64,000 nt of DNA from Varroa destructor (taxonomy: Eukaryota > Arthropoda > Arachnida > Mesostigmata > Varroidae). Position 1 is the stretch's first letter, and each line of letters starts with the position of its first letter. Shown piece by piece: positions 26,100 through 39,929 of the stretch. The stretch covers positions 10,820,503-10,884,502 of the forward strand of contig NW_019211455.1 of NCBI RefSeq assembly GCF_002443255.2, written 5' to 3'. The translations under genes and the position numbers were made by a program. Below the pieces are notes generated by a model. The model was not told where the DNA came from, did no database searches, and saw nothing but the letters and a program-made list of their open reading frames with translations.

Positions 26100-29000
26100 A
26101 AATCAAGTGAATCTGTTTACAGATCAGCAGCAACATATATTATGTTTGTTGTTAGAAAACAGATATGGCTGCACTGAGGAACACTATTTACAATATAAAT
26201 TAGCCTTGCATGCACCGGTATAGGGGGGCGAACATTTCGGCCAGACAAATCGCTTACCATCAACTAGCTAATGCTACTATATATTGGTGCGGACCCCTGC
26301 GTGAATTTATTGGCCAAATGCCTCGACACTACTGTCCACTTAAATCCCTAAATGACTACTTCATATTCACTATGTGTTTAAATGAAACGTGTCACCCCAA
26401 GCTCATGGCCCTGACTGAAAAATTCCATAAAATATGCCTTCACTTCATTGTTCAACTGCATTTGGCTAATGAAGACATCGGATGACATTCTTTGGAAGGG
26501 AAATAAATTAAGGTCGCTTGCAAACTTGTGATTTGCAGAAGCTTCGATTGGCAATCAACCATGTAACAGGTTTAACGGACCTGCCAGCTCTCCTACACGC
26601 ACTTTTCATACGTGCCGTCAGCTGAGTAATGTTTTGGTGTCGTTGAAAGGCGTGAAATTCCCTACCTTGGGACATGCACGTAAAGCTGTACAGATATTGG
26701 ACACAATAGACGCTGTTAAAACCTACTTATGTAGCTGTACGAGGATGGTGACTTCACCGATCCAAATAGTATGGTGACGACCGGGTCTAATCCTTCGACG
26801 TATTTTGCGACGTTTACGAATGTAGAGCGGAGTGGTACGGGGCAACTGACCCAAAGGGGATAAAAGGCCATTCAGAGTGAGCACAGTCCATAGGGCAGAT
26901 GCATAGCGCTAAACATTACAATAGACGATGAACTGTCGTTGTCTACGAGTCGATATGGGTGGCGTGAAGCAGCGAAGACCGGTATAAGAAGGCCGCAAGC
27001 GAGTTGGTCGCCAGAACGATTCTTTTAGATGGCCTTGTCGGTAACAGCGCCCGGGATTGTGACTCAAATGTAACTGAACTAGCAGATTACAACACTGTGT
27101 AGTAGTTAGTTAACCTCATTTGCAGACTGTCTTGCCAAGAAAACGACTTGTTTCTGTCCGAAGGGGTCTCCCGCATTTGAACGGACGATGGTTAACTGCT
27201 TTTCGCTATTCGACATTCGTCTACAGAGCAAGCTCATAATATCTCCCCAGACTTTGATCACACTCCACCTTTCAGTCACGAAGTGTAAAAGTTACTTGGT
27301 GCAGAAAGTATTGTTACATATATACATGAACTATTCAAGCAATCGTCCTGCTACAAAGTCGCAAGCACTAGTTATTTTTCAGGGATATAACATGCCGAGA
27401 AATTTCAGGCCTTGCAAAAATAAATCTATTACGAAGTATCACTGTACGACAAAACTCAATACATATAACAGTCACGAAGTTCTAGTTTTAAGAAAAAAAT
27501 CTTGAGAATCCTTTTGCGACTCCTGTATACCCTTGCCGCCAAACATTGCGTTGTATTGTTATGTCATGTTATTATGGCTTTGTAGAGCGTCTGTTTTCCC
27601 ATTCTTCAATAGTAAATAGTACCTGCTTTATCCAAGATGAATTACAATACTTTGTATATGTGGTCGTGGGTTTAGTTCGATTAGTTTCCGATTCATAGGG
27701 ATAGCTTAATCTATACTAGAACAAAAAAATGTTACCGTATGGTTACGATGAGTAAGTTAACCTCCAACGCTATAGTGGGAGAGACCCGAAGGACTCCACG
27801 TAGGCTAACGTCGAATAGACGCTGTGGGATGCGTTGAGCCATCCAAATACAAACATGTTTCTTTAACAAAGAAAAACAATTTTGGGCGGCTTCGTCCGAT
27901 CATCTATATTATAGTGTTCTCTTTCTCTTGATTAAATGCTTCCCTGGCCAGGCGAGCTGGTTAAGAGATATAAGTCATGGACCATTTCCTCGTTAGTGGC
28001 TCAAAATAGACAGTGATGGATTATGGATATGACGTTTGCGTCGCGCAGAAATAATATGTTAATAAATATGAGTAAAAAACAACCGCGACACAGTGGCCTT
28101 ACCACACTGATGGTCTATCATCGTAAATTCATTTTTCTAGATACCTTCCTGACTAAAAAGGGATCTAGGCTCGCATGTATAGGACAAACTTTTTCGCTAA
28201 GAGATTTTCCCAGTTATTGAAGAGTTAAAACTAAGTGTTTCACGTTTTACATGCAATGCAATCGTTAGACATTTCATCAGACTAACTATAATTCATAAAC
28301 GATTGATCAGTACGATTCGACGTACTTCGTGATGCTACTGCTACTGAAGCTTTTTACATGAAATGCGCAATTAGAAGGGAGATTGTATTATCGCTTTACT
28401 GTTATCATGAATAAGATACCAGACAGGAGACTGGTTAGTTAGTCTTATGTCGTCATCGGACTTCAATCCTAATGGCTAGAGGTCGACTGTTGTATAGGGG
28501 CCAACGCTTCGAGAATCACCCACGCCATCAGGTTGAATGACACGGGAGCAAAACCGTAATGGATTTTTCCGATAAAATTTAGTACATAGGGTCAGTTCCC
28601 CGTGGATAATATAAACAAAACAATAGAAATCGTGGACTTATCATTATTTTATGTGATATGCTAATATTGCTACAACGGACGGAAACTGTAACTGTTTGAT
28701 GAGTCAAGTACTGTTAAGTAAAACAATCAAGCAGGAGCGTTGAGGGAAATTTGGAAAGTTTCAGTTATGAGATAAGAACTAAGATAGCGATTCAATTTGT
28801 GATGGATTACCATCATACATCACGTATGCATAAAGACCTTCTTCATAAGATTAGTGCTGCTTTCTTATCGAGAGCTATTGTTCCCTTGGCTTGCAATTTA
28901 GCTGGTTCATTTCATATGCCAACAAAATGCAGATTGATTGCATGGGAAAAATTGCACAGAAAGCAGAACAAAGGCAGTTGTTTGGGATCTTCTAACACCG

Positions 29001-32000
29001 GTGCCTCACAACTTTTGGCTCCGGACTACGAAAATCTTCGGTATCTAAACATGTGTAGCCAATCTTAGCGTCTAATAACAAAATTCATACATGGACATGC
29101 TTGTGCATCACAAGTTGTTTACAAGTGCTTTCTGTAGCAAACAAAGTTCTCTCGCTTCTATTACTCCATCTCATCGGTAGAAAAAATATGGAACAAAAAC
29201 AAGTCTAAATGCGTCCAGACGTTGAATATGGACACGCGCTTTGTGTCGATTCTAACCTGACTCAACAAAAGAATCACTGGTTTATTTGAACTACTAATAA
29301 ATCATTACCATGATCGTGTATTCTTCAAGTGTTACAACGTTCTAGCGATATCTTTTAGATATTATAGGCCACGACACATCTTGGCAGTTTTCACAAGCTT
29401 ACAGCATGTTGAGGTTTACCTTTAAAACAGCCTTCTTTTAATCGTTGTTTAGCTAGACGCTACGATATTGGAGATCTAATGGTCAGCAGATGCCACATCG
29501 CAAAGTAACATCACCTCAATATTATCTAACCACAATGGATACTTCATTGTATGCATCTAGGGGTCTGCATTCTTGTATTTCAATTATTTTAAACGGGATC
29601 GTTTTTATTGCATCTATTAACCAGCCTACATAGGGTTTTGTTAACGGCTGTAGTTCAAGCCATCATGGTTCTGCCTGTCATAGCGTGGGAGTCACTCACG
29701 ACATCTCTCCAATGGGCATTATGGGGCTATCCTATTAACTATCAGGTTTGTCATTTTCATGAACCACTCACTTAAGAACTATTAAATAGGTGAGAATTTA
29801 TAACATAAACAAATACTAGGTCGTTGCATTAGAAACGTTTTCATCAAAGATATAGAATACACAACAATGATTTGTCCAACTCAATTGCTTAGAGTCAGGC
29901 CTCATGATTTAGAGCACAATGAAGGATCTTCGCCCTCTCTCCCCATTTAACTTGCTACTGTCTTAAACCTCTAGAATTTTCAAGCTTAATTCATATATAG
30001 GCAAGTGCACAAAACAAATGCTTGAAGCTGTGTTCGCATTGAACCGGCCAGCTGATCTACAGTACCTTTTTTTTTATCGAAACTAATGTCATAAATAACC
30101 CATATCTACTTCACTAATACAATAAGTGAGGCTCTAGTAACTCCCAAGCGAAGTGAATCACAAATGAGACACTCCAGCAGAAGATACCCTCTATAGGTTT
30201 CGCGAAACATCTCGAAGGGTAAATTAAACGAGCAAGATATAAACTGCATATACATACAGATACACAAAAAATTATGGCAAAATGGTGAACAAACTAATCC
30301 GATGGACAACTGTAGATTCACAATCTTTTATTCCGATAAGTTGCGACGCGAGCTACAGTAGAACAGCCGCCGTAGACTTTTACTGGAAAAAGGGCACCAC
30401 ACAGTGTGCAATGGCTTGATTTCAGCTATCTACCATTACAACGATTTAGTGAAAGACCAGCTAAATATACCCGGCTGGTATTGTTACTGCTAATCCAACG
30501 AAGATCGTTAATGCTGCCATCTTCGCCATATACTTCGGTGTTCAACTAATTTTTTGCAGTTATTCTGACTTTCCCATGAAAAACGAGGTCTTGTTCCATG
30601 ACATTTTTTCAATGACAACAGAAAATGCATACCACAACCATACTTTCGGTACCTATAACAGTATCGTATCAACTCGGTACAGATGGCGGCGCGCAACAAC
30701 GCCTGCGAAGAAAGCGACAGTACGGTCCACGTCGAGACAAACTGATCCATAAAAAATACCCTTCAACGGCAGCTTACTCTTTATAGCGTGCGAAAAAACG
30801 TCTTTGGAGTAGCAGCGATCGTTTAGCGAACACGCAACCAGCATTTCACGAAAGACCAGTACAAAACTTCGCTATGAGCTACAATAACGGATCATACTGT
30901 TCTTGCTTGTGAGCCAAGTCTCTATATCGTATATGATCATTTTCGGGAATCGTCGTGCCACTGTTGCTTAGATATACCGCAGTTAAATAAAAACCCCGAA
31001 CCCACGCTTTAGTCCTTACGCTATTATCTTATATATTTATAGGGAACGGCTGTTAGGATTGTAATGCATAACGTCTCAACAAGACTGCCTGTAGTGATCA
31101 GGTCCGTATAGAAAAACTGAAAGGCAGTGTAAGCCTGGGCGGGTGTACTTTTTGAGAAGGGGGTATGTTCTTCGTTTCGTATCGGGTTCTTGGCTCTATT
31201 AAAATAACTATATAGAGTGGCTTGATTAAGTCATACGTGAATTTCCTATTTGGTTATATGGAAAGAAGAGAGCGAAGATCAGTAAATGTCTAATAAAAAC
31301 AAATCGTGCTTCCAAAGCTAAAGTGATATTAAATCATTTAAGAAGTCTTAATGGTACTACTCTGCTAGGCTATACCATCAAAATTTAATCTGTCCATTAA
31401 AGGTTTCGGCCAATCGTTTTAGACAGACAAGCAAACGTCGATCATCTCTAGCCATTATCTGGTCCATCTGCAATTTCAGTTCCGATCAGTTTGATTATTA
31501 CGAAAACACTCAATTTTTTAAAAGTACGTCATAATCTGATAGCTGGGAAAGCGATCTTTCATATTAATATACTGTCAAGTTAAACGGAATACAGAATCTT
31601 TCATTATGTTGAAAGAGTGAACGAACTTTTTAAATAGCGATTCCAATTTGCTTCAATGATATATATACATGCATAGATCTCATTTAACGTTCAATTGTCA
31701 AGTATGAAATAGAAGATTATAACTGGACTGTGCAATTATGGGAGCAGAAGATAATTCGACGGAACGTTTGATTCACACAGCCTCTGTTCCATTCACCGTT
31801 ATACGCCCGCCACCCACAGATTATTATTCTAGACGAATTCGCTTAGTGAATATTAGTTATAGGATTGTATGTATTTATAGTCCACTAGATATTGTTAGAG
31901 CAGTTTGTTTACGTTCTCCTACAGCCGCTGCACGACGCTGCAGAGTCAAAAGTACAGGGGTCTACAAAGCACCTCTAACGAAAGCGTAGAATACGGTCAT

Positions 32001-34280
32001 AGGAAAGTTTCTCTATAAAAGCAGACACCTTGCTATAAATAATAATATATGGGGTCGTTTTGCTGTGCCAACCCGTATGACTACAAAGTGACCTAGCTAT
32101 ATATCCAACTCGAGAAATTTTCTCATGCTTGGAAAAAGCATTTCGAAAACGATCTCAACAAACAAGAAGAGAAGCATCAACATTGCTTACCTGTAAATTA
32201 CAGACTTCTATTAACAGACAACTTTCTTAAATAAAATATCCACTTATCGCTGATTGCGTAAAGACGCAGTCACAGCCGTTATCTCCATGAACATATCACT
32301 GTGTTGCAGCAGACTTCATATGGTGTCAAGCCCGTTCAGTTATCCTGTATGTGTTGTTTTGCACTATTCACGCTATTCACCAATCGTTAGATATCCACCT
32401 AGTGCCGAAGATAAAACTATTGATCCAGTCTCGCAGGTCGTGCAAAATTTACTTGAGAGCGGGCACGTCCTCGAAAAACGCCATCCGCACCTTAACTATT
32501 ACTGATCAAACGGCTTCAGCACTTCGCTTTGCTTCATCGCTGCCTGTCGATCCATGTAGCACGAGCTAAACAACGGCGAGAGCTGTAACGTCAGCACCGT
32601 AATGTCAGGCGGCTCAGCGCACCATAAGACGCTTGCGCCAGCGGCAGCAGTTAACAGGCACTAGGCAACGGCACTTCTGCTTTTGCTAAAGGTATACGAT
32701 CGCCATTTGACGTTGGCAGGCCTTCGTGGAAGCTGAAGACAAGCAAAAGCCAGCTGGCGCCATCTAGCGGAAGAGAAGCTTACCAATCGCGGAAAGAGGT
32801 TTAACTGTGTGTCAAACAAATAATACAATCTTGTATTTGTAGTAGTGCTGGAACAGGCCAATTTTATCGCCTGTATACACATATCTGCGGGATAATATAG
32901 TAGAATGTTTAGGTATACAGACTATTCCAACAACTGTTGGCATCTATGGCAGATGCTAAAATATGTTCTGTTTCTACTAGGTTCAGTGTAAAAAGTATTT
33001 GAAAAGTGGAGAAAATATGTGAGTTTACTTTTATCTTAGAATTAAACTTCGAGGCATATCGTAACGCTCGGGTATATTGGTGTCTACAAATGTTTGCATG
33101 CATTTGGTGTGCTAACAACCTATATAAATGCAACTAATCAATTTAACCAACCGTCTACACGCCCTTTCGCTAGCCAAGTCACGACAAATCTATCTGAATT
33201 ATAGAAACAAATGGAATCAGACGTTCCCTGTACGGTACGGACCGCGCCTCCAGCAGGTCGCAGGTCCTTGTTAGTTTAGTTCGATGGAAAGAAATTTTCT
33301 CATACATAAAATTTTGGCAATGCAAATGTTTTGTCAGGTCAAACCTGTTCGCCAAAAAAACTTAACCTATTTTACTGTTTTCAAGGTGATTCCAACCCAC
33401 AAATGTATGGACAGATTCATCTCCGTCTCCTTAGGGCTTTATTACCTTGAAGGCTAAAGTAAATAAATAATTTAACATGCTTAGCTACATTTACCACCCT
33501 TGATCTCTGTTTATAGTTGCTGGAGGAAATGCACTTTCTAGGCTATTATTTATTTGTTATTATTACTGTCGATTTTAAAAGGATTCTGCTGTCAAAAACC
33601 GCAGTTTATTAACGTCGACGATGACGCAGACGATAATAAAATCGCGTGTAACGGGCATCCATGGTGTGATTAAACATATAAAGTTAAATCATTTCAGCAA
33701 GCTACTTTTTTTGGCCCGTTGAAAAAATATGTTTTTGATCAATAGCAATGGATAACAATTTTTGATGATTTGCTAGAGAATATTACCGCATCTCACATTT
33801 GAATGATTCATCTCAGTATGTGACATTGTACACTGTATTGTATCTCGCGTTTTAAAACCGTTTACGATGTGGTTCGGTAGTACTATAATAAGTGATAATA
33901 AACATAAACTGGCTTCCTATTGACAATACGTAAATCATGCAACAAAGCAAATATACATGTTTGCGATGTGTAGACGTATACCAGCACTTAACATTGCCCA
34001 TTCAATGTTTCTAATACTTTGGAGATTAAAGTTTTGCCCCGCCACATAATTCGTTAATATAATTTTAACTTTTAACCAAGGCAACTAGGTTAACAAGTTA
34101 GTTGGTTGTTTTTTCATCAACAGCCTAAGGTCAGTTGTATCTATTACCATGAACACTAAGAACTTCATGAATATTTGTAGCTAATCATTCAAGGGACCAG
34201 CTATCACTAACCATCGTCACGTGCCTATGCCATCACAGTATTGCCGTAAGCTAAATTTCCTTCTCTTTTGGAGAACGTGA
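26100..34280. other. Intergenic stretch with no certain gene
   Basis: About 8 kb of AT-rich DNA with scattered short frames. One frame at 31738-31989 has a plausible promoter and poly(A) arrangement and is listed separately. I recognise no mobile-element domains. Confidence 0.6.
31738..31989 (+). CDS. Doubtful 83-residue open frame with promoter-like flank
   Basis: The frame starts with ATG (MGAEDNSTERLIHTASVPFT and on) and ends at TAG. A TATATATA string at 31660-31667 is followed 31 bases later by TCAATT, and the ATG is 47 bases beyond that. AATAAA occurs at 32230, about 240 bases past the stop. By hand count about 60% of codons begin with a purine, against about 40-45% purines at the second and third positions, a mild coding-like bias. 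I recognise no domain, signal peptide or membrane segment. It may be a chance ORF or part of a decayed element. Confidence 0.2.
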   Translation: MGAEDNSTERLIHTASVPFTVIRPPPTDYYSRRIRLVNISYRIVCIYSPLDIVRAVCLRSPTAAARRCRVKSTGVYKAPLTKA

Positions 34281-35185
34281 TTATTCGACGAAATAGAGTC
34301 CGCTCCCTTTGGCCGTATTTGTGCCGCTAACGTTAGAACGCCTTGCACTACTGAGATACACTTGAATCAAAGCTTCTGTGTCGATTGTTTTTCGGTCGTC
34401 ACTTACCTCTTCGAAAGCAACACTTCGGCAAGGCGGTATCAGCTGATGACAGTCGAACGAATGAACGAAGTACGAGTTGTGCACATTGACCTCGCAACTT
34501 CAAGTCCATGAGTTCGACAGGTGAGTTTTGTCCTTTCCCAACGATCTGGAGAGGGTAGTCAGTCCCCACGCCGATTTATGAATACGGCGACCGATGTTTG
34601 GTGGCTCCAAGGGTTTGAGTATGTGTGGCAAATATCGAAATGGGTTAACATGATATCTGTGATTATGACCAATAAATGCTGACTGCATGTAGCAATTATT
34701 TGCTCGAATTATTTGCTAGGAGAAGACAAAGAAAACTATTACCAGTCACTCATTTTATTTTATAATTTTAGCTTAACAGATGACTTTATATATATATGTA
34801 TACCTCAACAGGGTCATTCGGCACAGCATGTCTATAAAATAATTCTTCGCAATGTCCTTTTTCACCAATAGGTACTCTGCCGAACTTGCTTCTAAACCAT
34901 CTCATAGAGTCAACGTATACAGCTTCCTGCATACCCTGCTTATCAGGGCACGAATACGACTCGGCCCGTATCGTTGCGTTGAACTTTCCTGCAGTGCATG
35001 CTACAGATGAATTACAGTTTGGGACTGCGATCCAGTTTGACCGTTGTGACGGTCGTCAGTTTGGAGCTTGGCGGGTTGATAAGTGGCGCTTTGGTGCCCA
35101 CATCCCACGCACGCATCGCTGGCCTGTCACAAAGATCGACATGGATAGGCCTAACTGTCCCGGGTGGAGTCGATCCCTTGGGAGC
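34281..35185 (-). pseudogene. Possible decayed minus-strand coding cluster
   Basis: Three adjoining minus-strand frames look coding but do not join cleanly. Frame A (35185-35012) begins at an acceptor (ttacag|GCTCCC) and ends at TAA; it includes RPIHVDLCDRPAMRAWDVGT. Frame B (35055-34804) is shifted by one base; it includes YSCPDKQGMQEAVYVDSMRW and reaches a donor-like GAG|gtatac. After an 88-base putative intron with a strong pyrimidine-rich acceptor (cttctcctag), frame C (34715-34281) continues in matching phase 0. C has one in-frame TGA at 34502-34500 and then stays open for 72 codons. A and B, and C after the TGA, show about 63-66% purine at codon position 1 by hand count; C before the TGA does not. 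A frameshift plus a nonsense codon suggests an unprocessed pseudogene, but alternative exons or chance frames remain possible. I do not recognise the family. Confidence 0.3.
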
Positions 35186-36897
35186 CTGTAATCCAAGTGT
35201 TCGGCTCGTTGGAGAACCTCCAAGGTGCACTGACTCACCACGAAACTTACGAAAGTAAATCTAGCATTGCTCACTTGTACGTGGGAATATAACGTACTGC
35301 ACGATGTTTAGCTGAGCAATCAACAATGTTAGTTGATTATTATACAGTACCCAAATGAACCTGTTGGAGCTAAAGACGCGTAGTATCATCACTGTCGTAC
35401 TAAAAAAGGCGATATTATCACATACACGATATCAAGACCGAACGTTGTTCTGCACGAACGTGTAACAACTGAGTGATACAGTTAAGTGGTGAGGGTATAC
35501 TTCTAGATGCGGGGGTGCACAGGCTCGAAAATCAGGATACGACATGTAAGCTAACCGATCCGATTGGTAGAGGACATTCTGCTGCTATCGACTGGTGATA
35601 ATATCTGAAAGACAGTGCAGCAGTATCTCGAAAACATCGGCTGGCTTACATAAATAAATAAGGCTTACCAAAGCGTTTCGAAACGTATCATTTAACTTAT
35701 GGCGTAGGAGAGCAACTACATAAGTGATGAGCTTTCTATGCTAATATACAGACAATTACCTAAAGATATAAGGTTGTTTTTATCTTTTAAATACAAGATA
35801 GGTAAAGCTTGTAAAGGTAGGTAAAGATAGGTAAAAATGCGTGTACAGCAAGTCGTACAAGACGTCATCAAGCAACAAATGAGAAAAACTACGACTCTGA
35901 TCCACTAATAGAAATTGAACATTCACAAAGAAAATACATCAATTTACCAGCAGAACTTTACCTAATGCTGTCAACCTCGAACCTGTTGACATGATGGCTA
36001 TAAGCAGAACTTCTTACTCGAACATATATCTAGATCTGCCTATATATACCGAGGGGTTCCGAGCTAGCTGTTACTTGCCCCTAATATGATACCCCCTTAC
36101 CGAAACACCATTTTTTTACGTACTGGGCTTTTCCATATTGCGAACTGACATAGTTCGCTCTTATCTCGCATCTGTCGGTATTGTTTCCTGTTAGGTATAG
36201 CGTGTACTTAATTTCTACCTCATTTTAAACCTTGGCTAAATTTTCTCCGAAATAGATTTTCATTACTGAATCACTGCTTCTTGGAAGTCGCGCCCAAACG
36301 TAGAGACTCCTGATCTCTGACTCCCTATAATTATTAAAAAGCCCTTAAGTAAAAGCTTTACCTTTTTACTTTGCATCCTTACGACAACGACAATTCAATA
36401 TGCAGAGTAGCAGTAGGACGTCTTATATTATAGTATCAAATCGGTGACTTGAATTGTTTATGTTATAAATACTCGAAGTTGCTACAGAGGACCTAACTTC
36501 AAGTTGTTATAAATAGTGACCATGTCTGATCGGTCTGTCTATATTGAATGAAGTGCAATTTCAATAAATTGCCAAATTTTATTATGAGCAAGTGTTCTAA
36601 CTTCAAACAATGTCAAATCGTACATTGCATGTATTATGAGTGATTTGTTAAAAAATAATGCATTATATATTTTGATTTAGGCCATGTTGTATAGATTTTT
36701 TTTTATAGATCTTTTCTCACCTCTTCTTCAGCCGTAAATTCATTTTGTCTTAAGTGTAAACCTATCGTTACTTGTAGGATTACGTTGTCCTTTATTATTC
36801 CTTATTTCGTCATATTAATAATTTCAATTTTAACAGAAAATATTAAAATACAGACGCATCTTTATTTGATGTGTATAACACCTCCTTCAACTTATTA

Positions 36898-36924
36898 TAC
36901 ATATATATATATATATATATATAT
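36898..36924. repeat. (TA)n microsatellite
   Basis: A pure TA run of about 27 bases. Confidence 0.95.
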
Positions 36925-37068
36925 GCAACTATGGATCACGATCTCACCTATGGACTACAATCTGATTACAGTGTCGGGTTTGATAGTTTTTCCTAAGCTT
37001 CTGCTGTCGAGAAAAAGACATCACAAGACTCAATATAGGGGATCACTTAGTCCTTAAATGGAAGAAAT

Positions 37069-37070
<2 letters not shown>

Positions 37071-37111
<41 letters not shown>
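37071..37111. repeat. (TA)n microsatellite flanked by 8-base direct repeats
   Basis: About 41 bases of TA. AAGAAATG occurs immediately on each side (37062-37069 and 37112-37119), resembling a target-site duplication around the array. It may be coincidence. Confidence 0.9.
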
Positions 37112-37114
<3 letters not shown>

Positions 37115-38467
37115 AAATGCCGGGTTTTTGCAATGACTTCATGTGTGTGAAAGGATTTCTTCATGTGTTTCAACTGAATAATATTAGAAAATATCTTACG
37201 AGTAGTATACTTCCACGGCTACCTGAGATACTATATTTCTACTTTATAAGACATTTATTTTGATGAATATCTTGAATATATTGATGAATGAGTCGAACGC
37301 TTTTCTAGTTTAGTGTGGGCGTCGTAGCATTCATCATACATACTTTTGGCCATGCGTTATAAGAATTCATCAGAATTAGGAATATCTTAATTTAAAGTAG
37401 CTTGGTTCACCTGTCTGCAGATAGCGGAATCGAGAGAGTATTTGGCGTAGGCCAAGACTGCAAACGTAGATTAACATGATTTTTCTTCGCGTTTGGCAGT
37501 CACAGATAGGATATTGAACGTCTTCATCGTTATACGGCCAGTATCCGTGTAATATTGTAATCCTTTTTATCCGCACAGGGCCAGGGTAAGCTTGATAAAT
37601 TGTCTTAAGGATCCTTGGCGCAATCTTGTAAAAATGACGATTCTCTTATTCATCAATAGACATATATTCCTCGTTCAGAGTGAGTCGCGTCATACGTGAA
37701 GTTAACACAGTTCACCCCTCTGTTTTTTAGTACGTCTGCCGATTCTAATCATTCTGAGTGCCGATCGTAGGCACTTAGTATTGAATTTTCGCATTTGTAA
37801 ATGGCAAATTGCTAATCACTAAGAAAAAAATTATAGATCCCCATCTATGCATGCAATATTTCTTTGATTTTATAATCGTGATCTGTCCGACTTGATGTAT
37901 GAACGAGAGATAACAAAAACTCAGCGGCTTGTTTTGTAGTGAAATCATAATCATAGGTAACAGAGGCGCCCGGTGCTGTAATATATCTTTTCTAAACATT
38001 TAAATGTTTTTTTTTACTTCCAAAAATACACAGTGGAGGCTTATATATCAGCCAGGAATGTCAAGTAAAATCGGTTGATGGAGTTCCTCAATCTGGTAAT
38101 CGTCCACGTAGCAGGAATTAAAGTACAACTTGTATGTTTAATAGCTTTTTCCGTATTACCTGACTACTAGTACGAAACGATACCGTACTAGCTTATTTCG
38201 TCAGTGATGACTTTTGACTGGCCCTAACCGTAATGACCATATCCATAAAAAAATCTATGTCATCCTTTTCCGTGAGTTAATCCGATGGGCCTCGGAATTC
38301 AACTGTTGCGGATAGATAAGCTATACAATAATTTAGCGTTCTAAGTAAGCTCCGAACAATGTGTAACATTCATAGATGCCAGTATTTGAATTATGCTATC
38401 AATTTTTGTTTGGCTGGGTGTCTATCTTGTTTACTAATCTATCCATAGTAAATCAAAAATCTTTATC

Positions 38468-38492
38468 CTCTATATATCTCTCTATATATAAC

Positions 38493-38533
<41 letters not shown>

Positions 38534-38562
38534 CTCTATATATATAACCTCTATATCTATCT
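38468..38562. repeat. Compound CTCTATATATAACC / (TA)n repeat
   Basis: Several degenerate copies of a CTCTATATATA-type unit surround a longer TA core at about 38494-38530. This suggests expansion of TA within a short tandem unit. Confidence 0.85.
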
Positions 38563-39894
38563 GCCTCATCTTGGTATGCAGAAAAAAGCACTTACTGAAA
38601 CGAGTCTTCAAAGCATCGAGACGAATCGCGATGTAGTTTACTTATTCGCGCTAGCTATGTTCGTCTATTCTTCTTTTCAGAAAACGAGGCTAAAATACGT
38701 TCCATTTCTGATACAACTGTGTCCATTATTTTTCGAAATTGGGCGGGCTCTATCTTCACGCCAAAGAGTAACTGTTTACACCTAAGTAAACCTTTCGTTT
38801 GTCTCTTGTTCAATTCTGACTGTGGATACACTTACACTAGATCCTTCTACAAGAAGTATCGGCATCTCTGCCCCAATCAATTTGTCAACAAATCATCAGA
38901 ACTTGGAAGCAAATAATAATGATGATCAGCCATCTGTCGCGGTGGTTAGATATTTGGCTACCTTATTCGTTCGTTTTTGATAACTGGCACAGCTATATAA
39001 CAAGGGAGTTGAGTTGTCATCCTGTCGTTTAACTTTTGTTCAAGGTTCTTCGCCATGGAACGCTACGTATTGCCGAAACAAGTTTCTAAAAATTCTGAGT
39101 TTTTTTTTACGTATGGGTTCTTTCAATCTTCCTTTCCTGGCCGCAATGACTTCGTTATATGCTTAAATTAAACTTTTACAGCTATAGCATACACTACATT
39201 CCATTGCATGCTAAAATAAAATGTTTCCACTTGTTCTACCTTGCCGCATGATTTACTCGTCTGAAACTGGATGCTTCAATCTGTACATCCCGGTTCCATG
39301 CAGACCAAAATTGATGAAAAACTTGCCATAAAAAAAAGCCATGAGGTTCAATATATTGAGTGCCAGTTGGTATAGAGTCAAGCACGGATACAGTTGAACA
39401 AAGGACGCATAACAATAGAGTTAGATTTAGCAATTAACAAAAAAAAAAATCTAACCTATAGAACTGCTTATCGAAGGTACTATGATATGATAAACGTTAT
39501 AGTAGTTTCTGTTTTAACCTTCGCATCATATATCCATATACATATCTAGCTGCTGCTTCTTCTGTGTGATCGTAGTCGATTTATTTGAAGTCGTCTTTAT
39601 TTATTTGAAGTATTATGAAATGATCTGACGCGAGTACGATGAAGAACTGCAAAACTGATCAACGTAATCTGCAAGCAGGCCGCATTTCAAAAGGAATCAA
39701 AAATTGAATATTGCTTATGTATGTGTATAGATACTAATTCAAATCAACGAAGTAATCTCACTGAAAAACTGCTATACGGCATTGCTCTAATAACACAATT
39801 ACGAGAAAATAATAACAAAGCTCATTGTTTGCATACGCTTAGTCATATCATCAATTTATTTAATTCTAATAATAAAATATATATACAAAGTATA

Positions 39895-39903
<9 letters not shown>

Positions 39904-39927
<24 letters not shown>
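39904..39927. repeat. (TA)n microsatellite
   Basis: A TA run with a slightly impure TATATG lead-in from about 39885. Confidence 0.9.

Positions 39928-39929
<2 letters not shown>

Noticed and set aside
26210..26485. Plus-strand frame with Cys spacing like a secreted helical protein (CPLKSLNDYF, MCLNETC, ICLHF)
   Set aside because: Looks protein-like, but codon position 1 shows no purine enrichment (about 46% by hand count), there is no signal peptide, and no partner exon was found.
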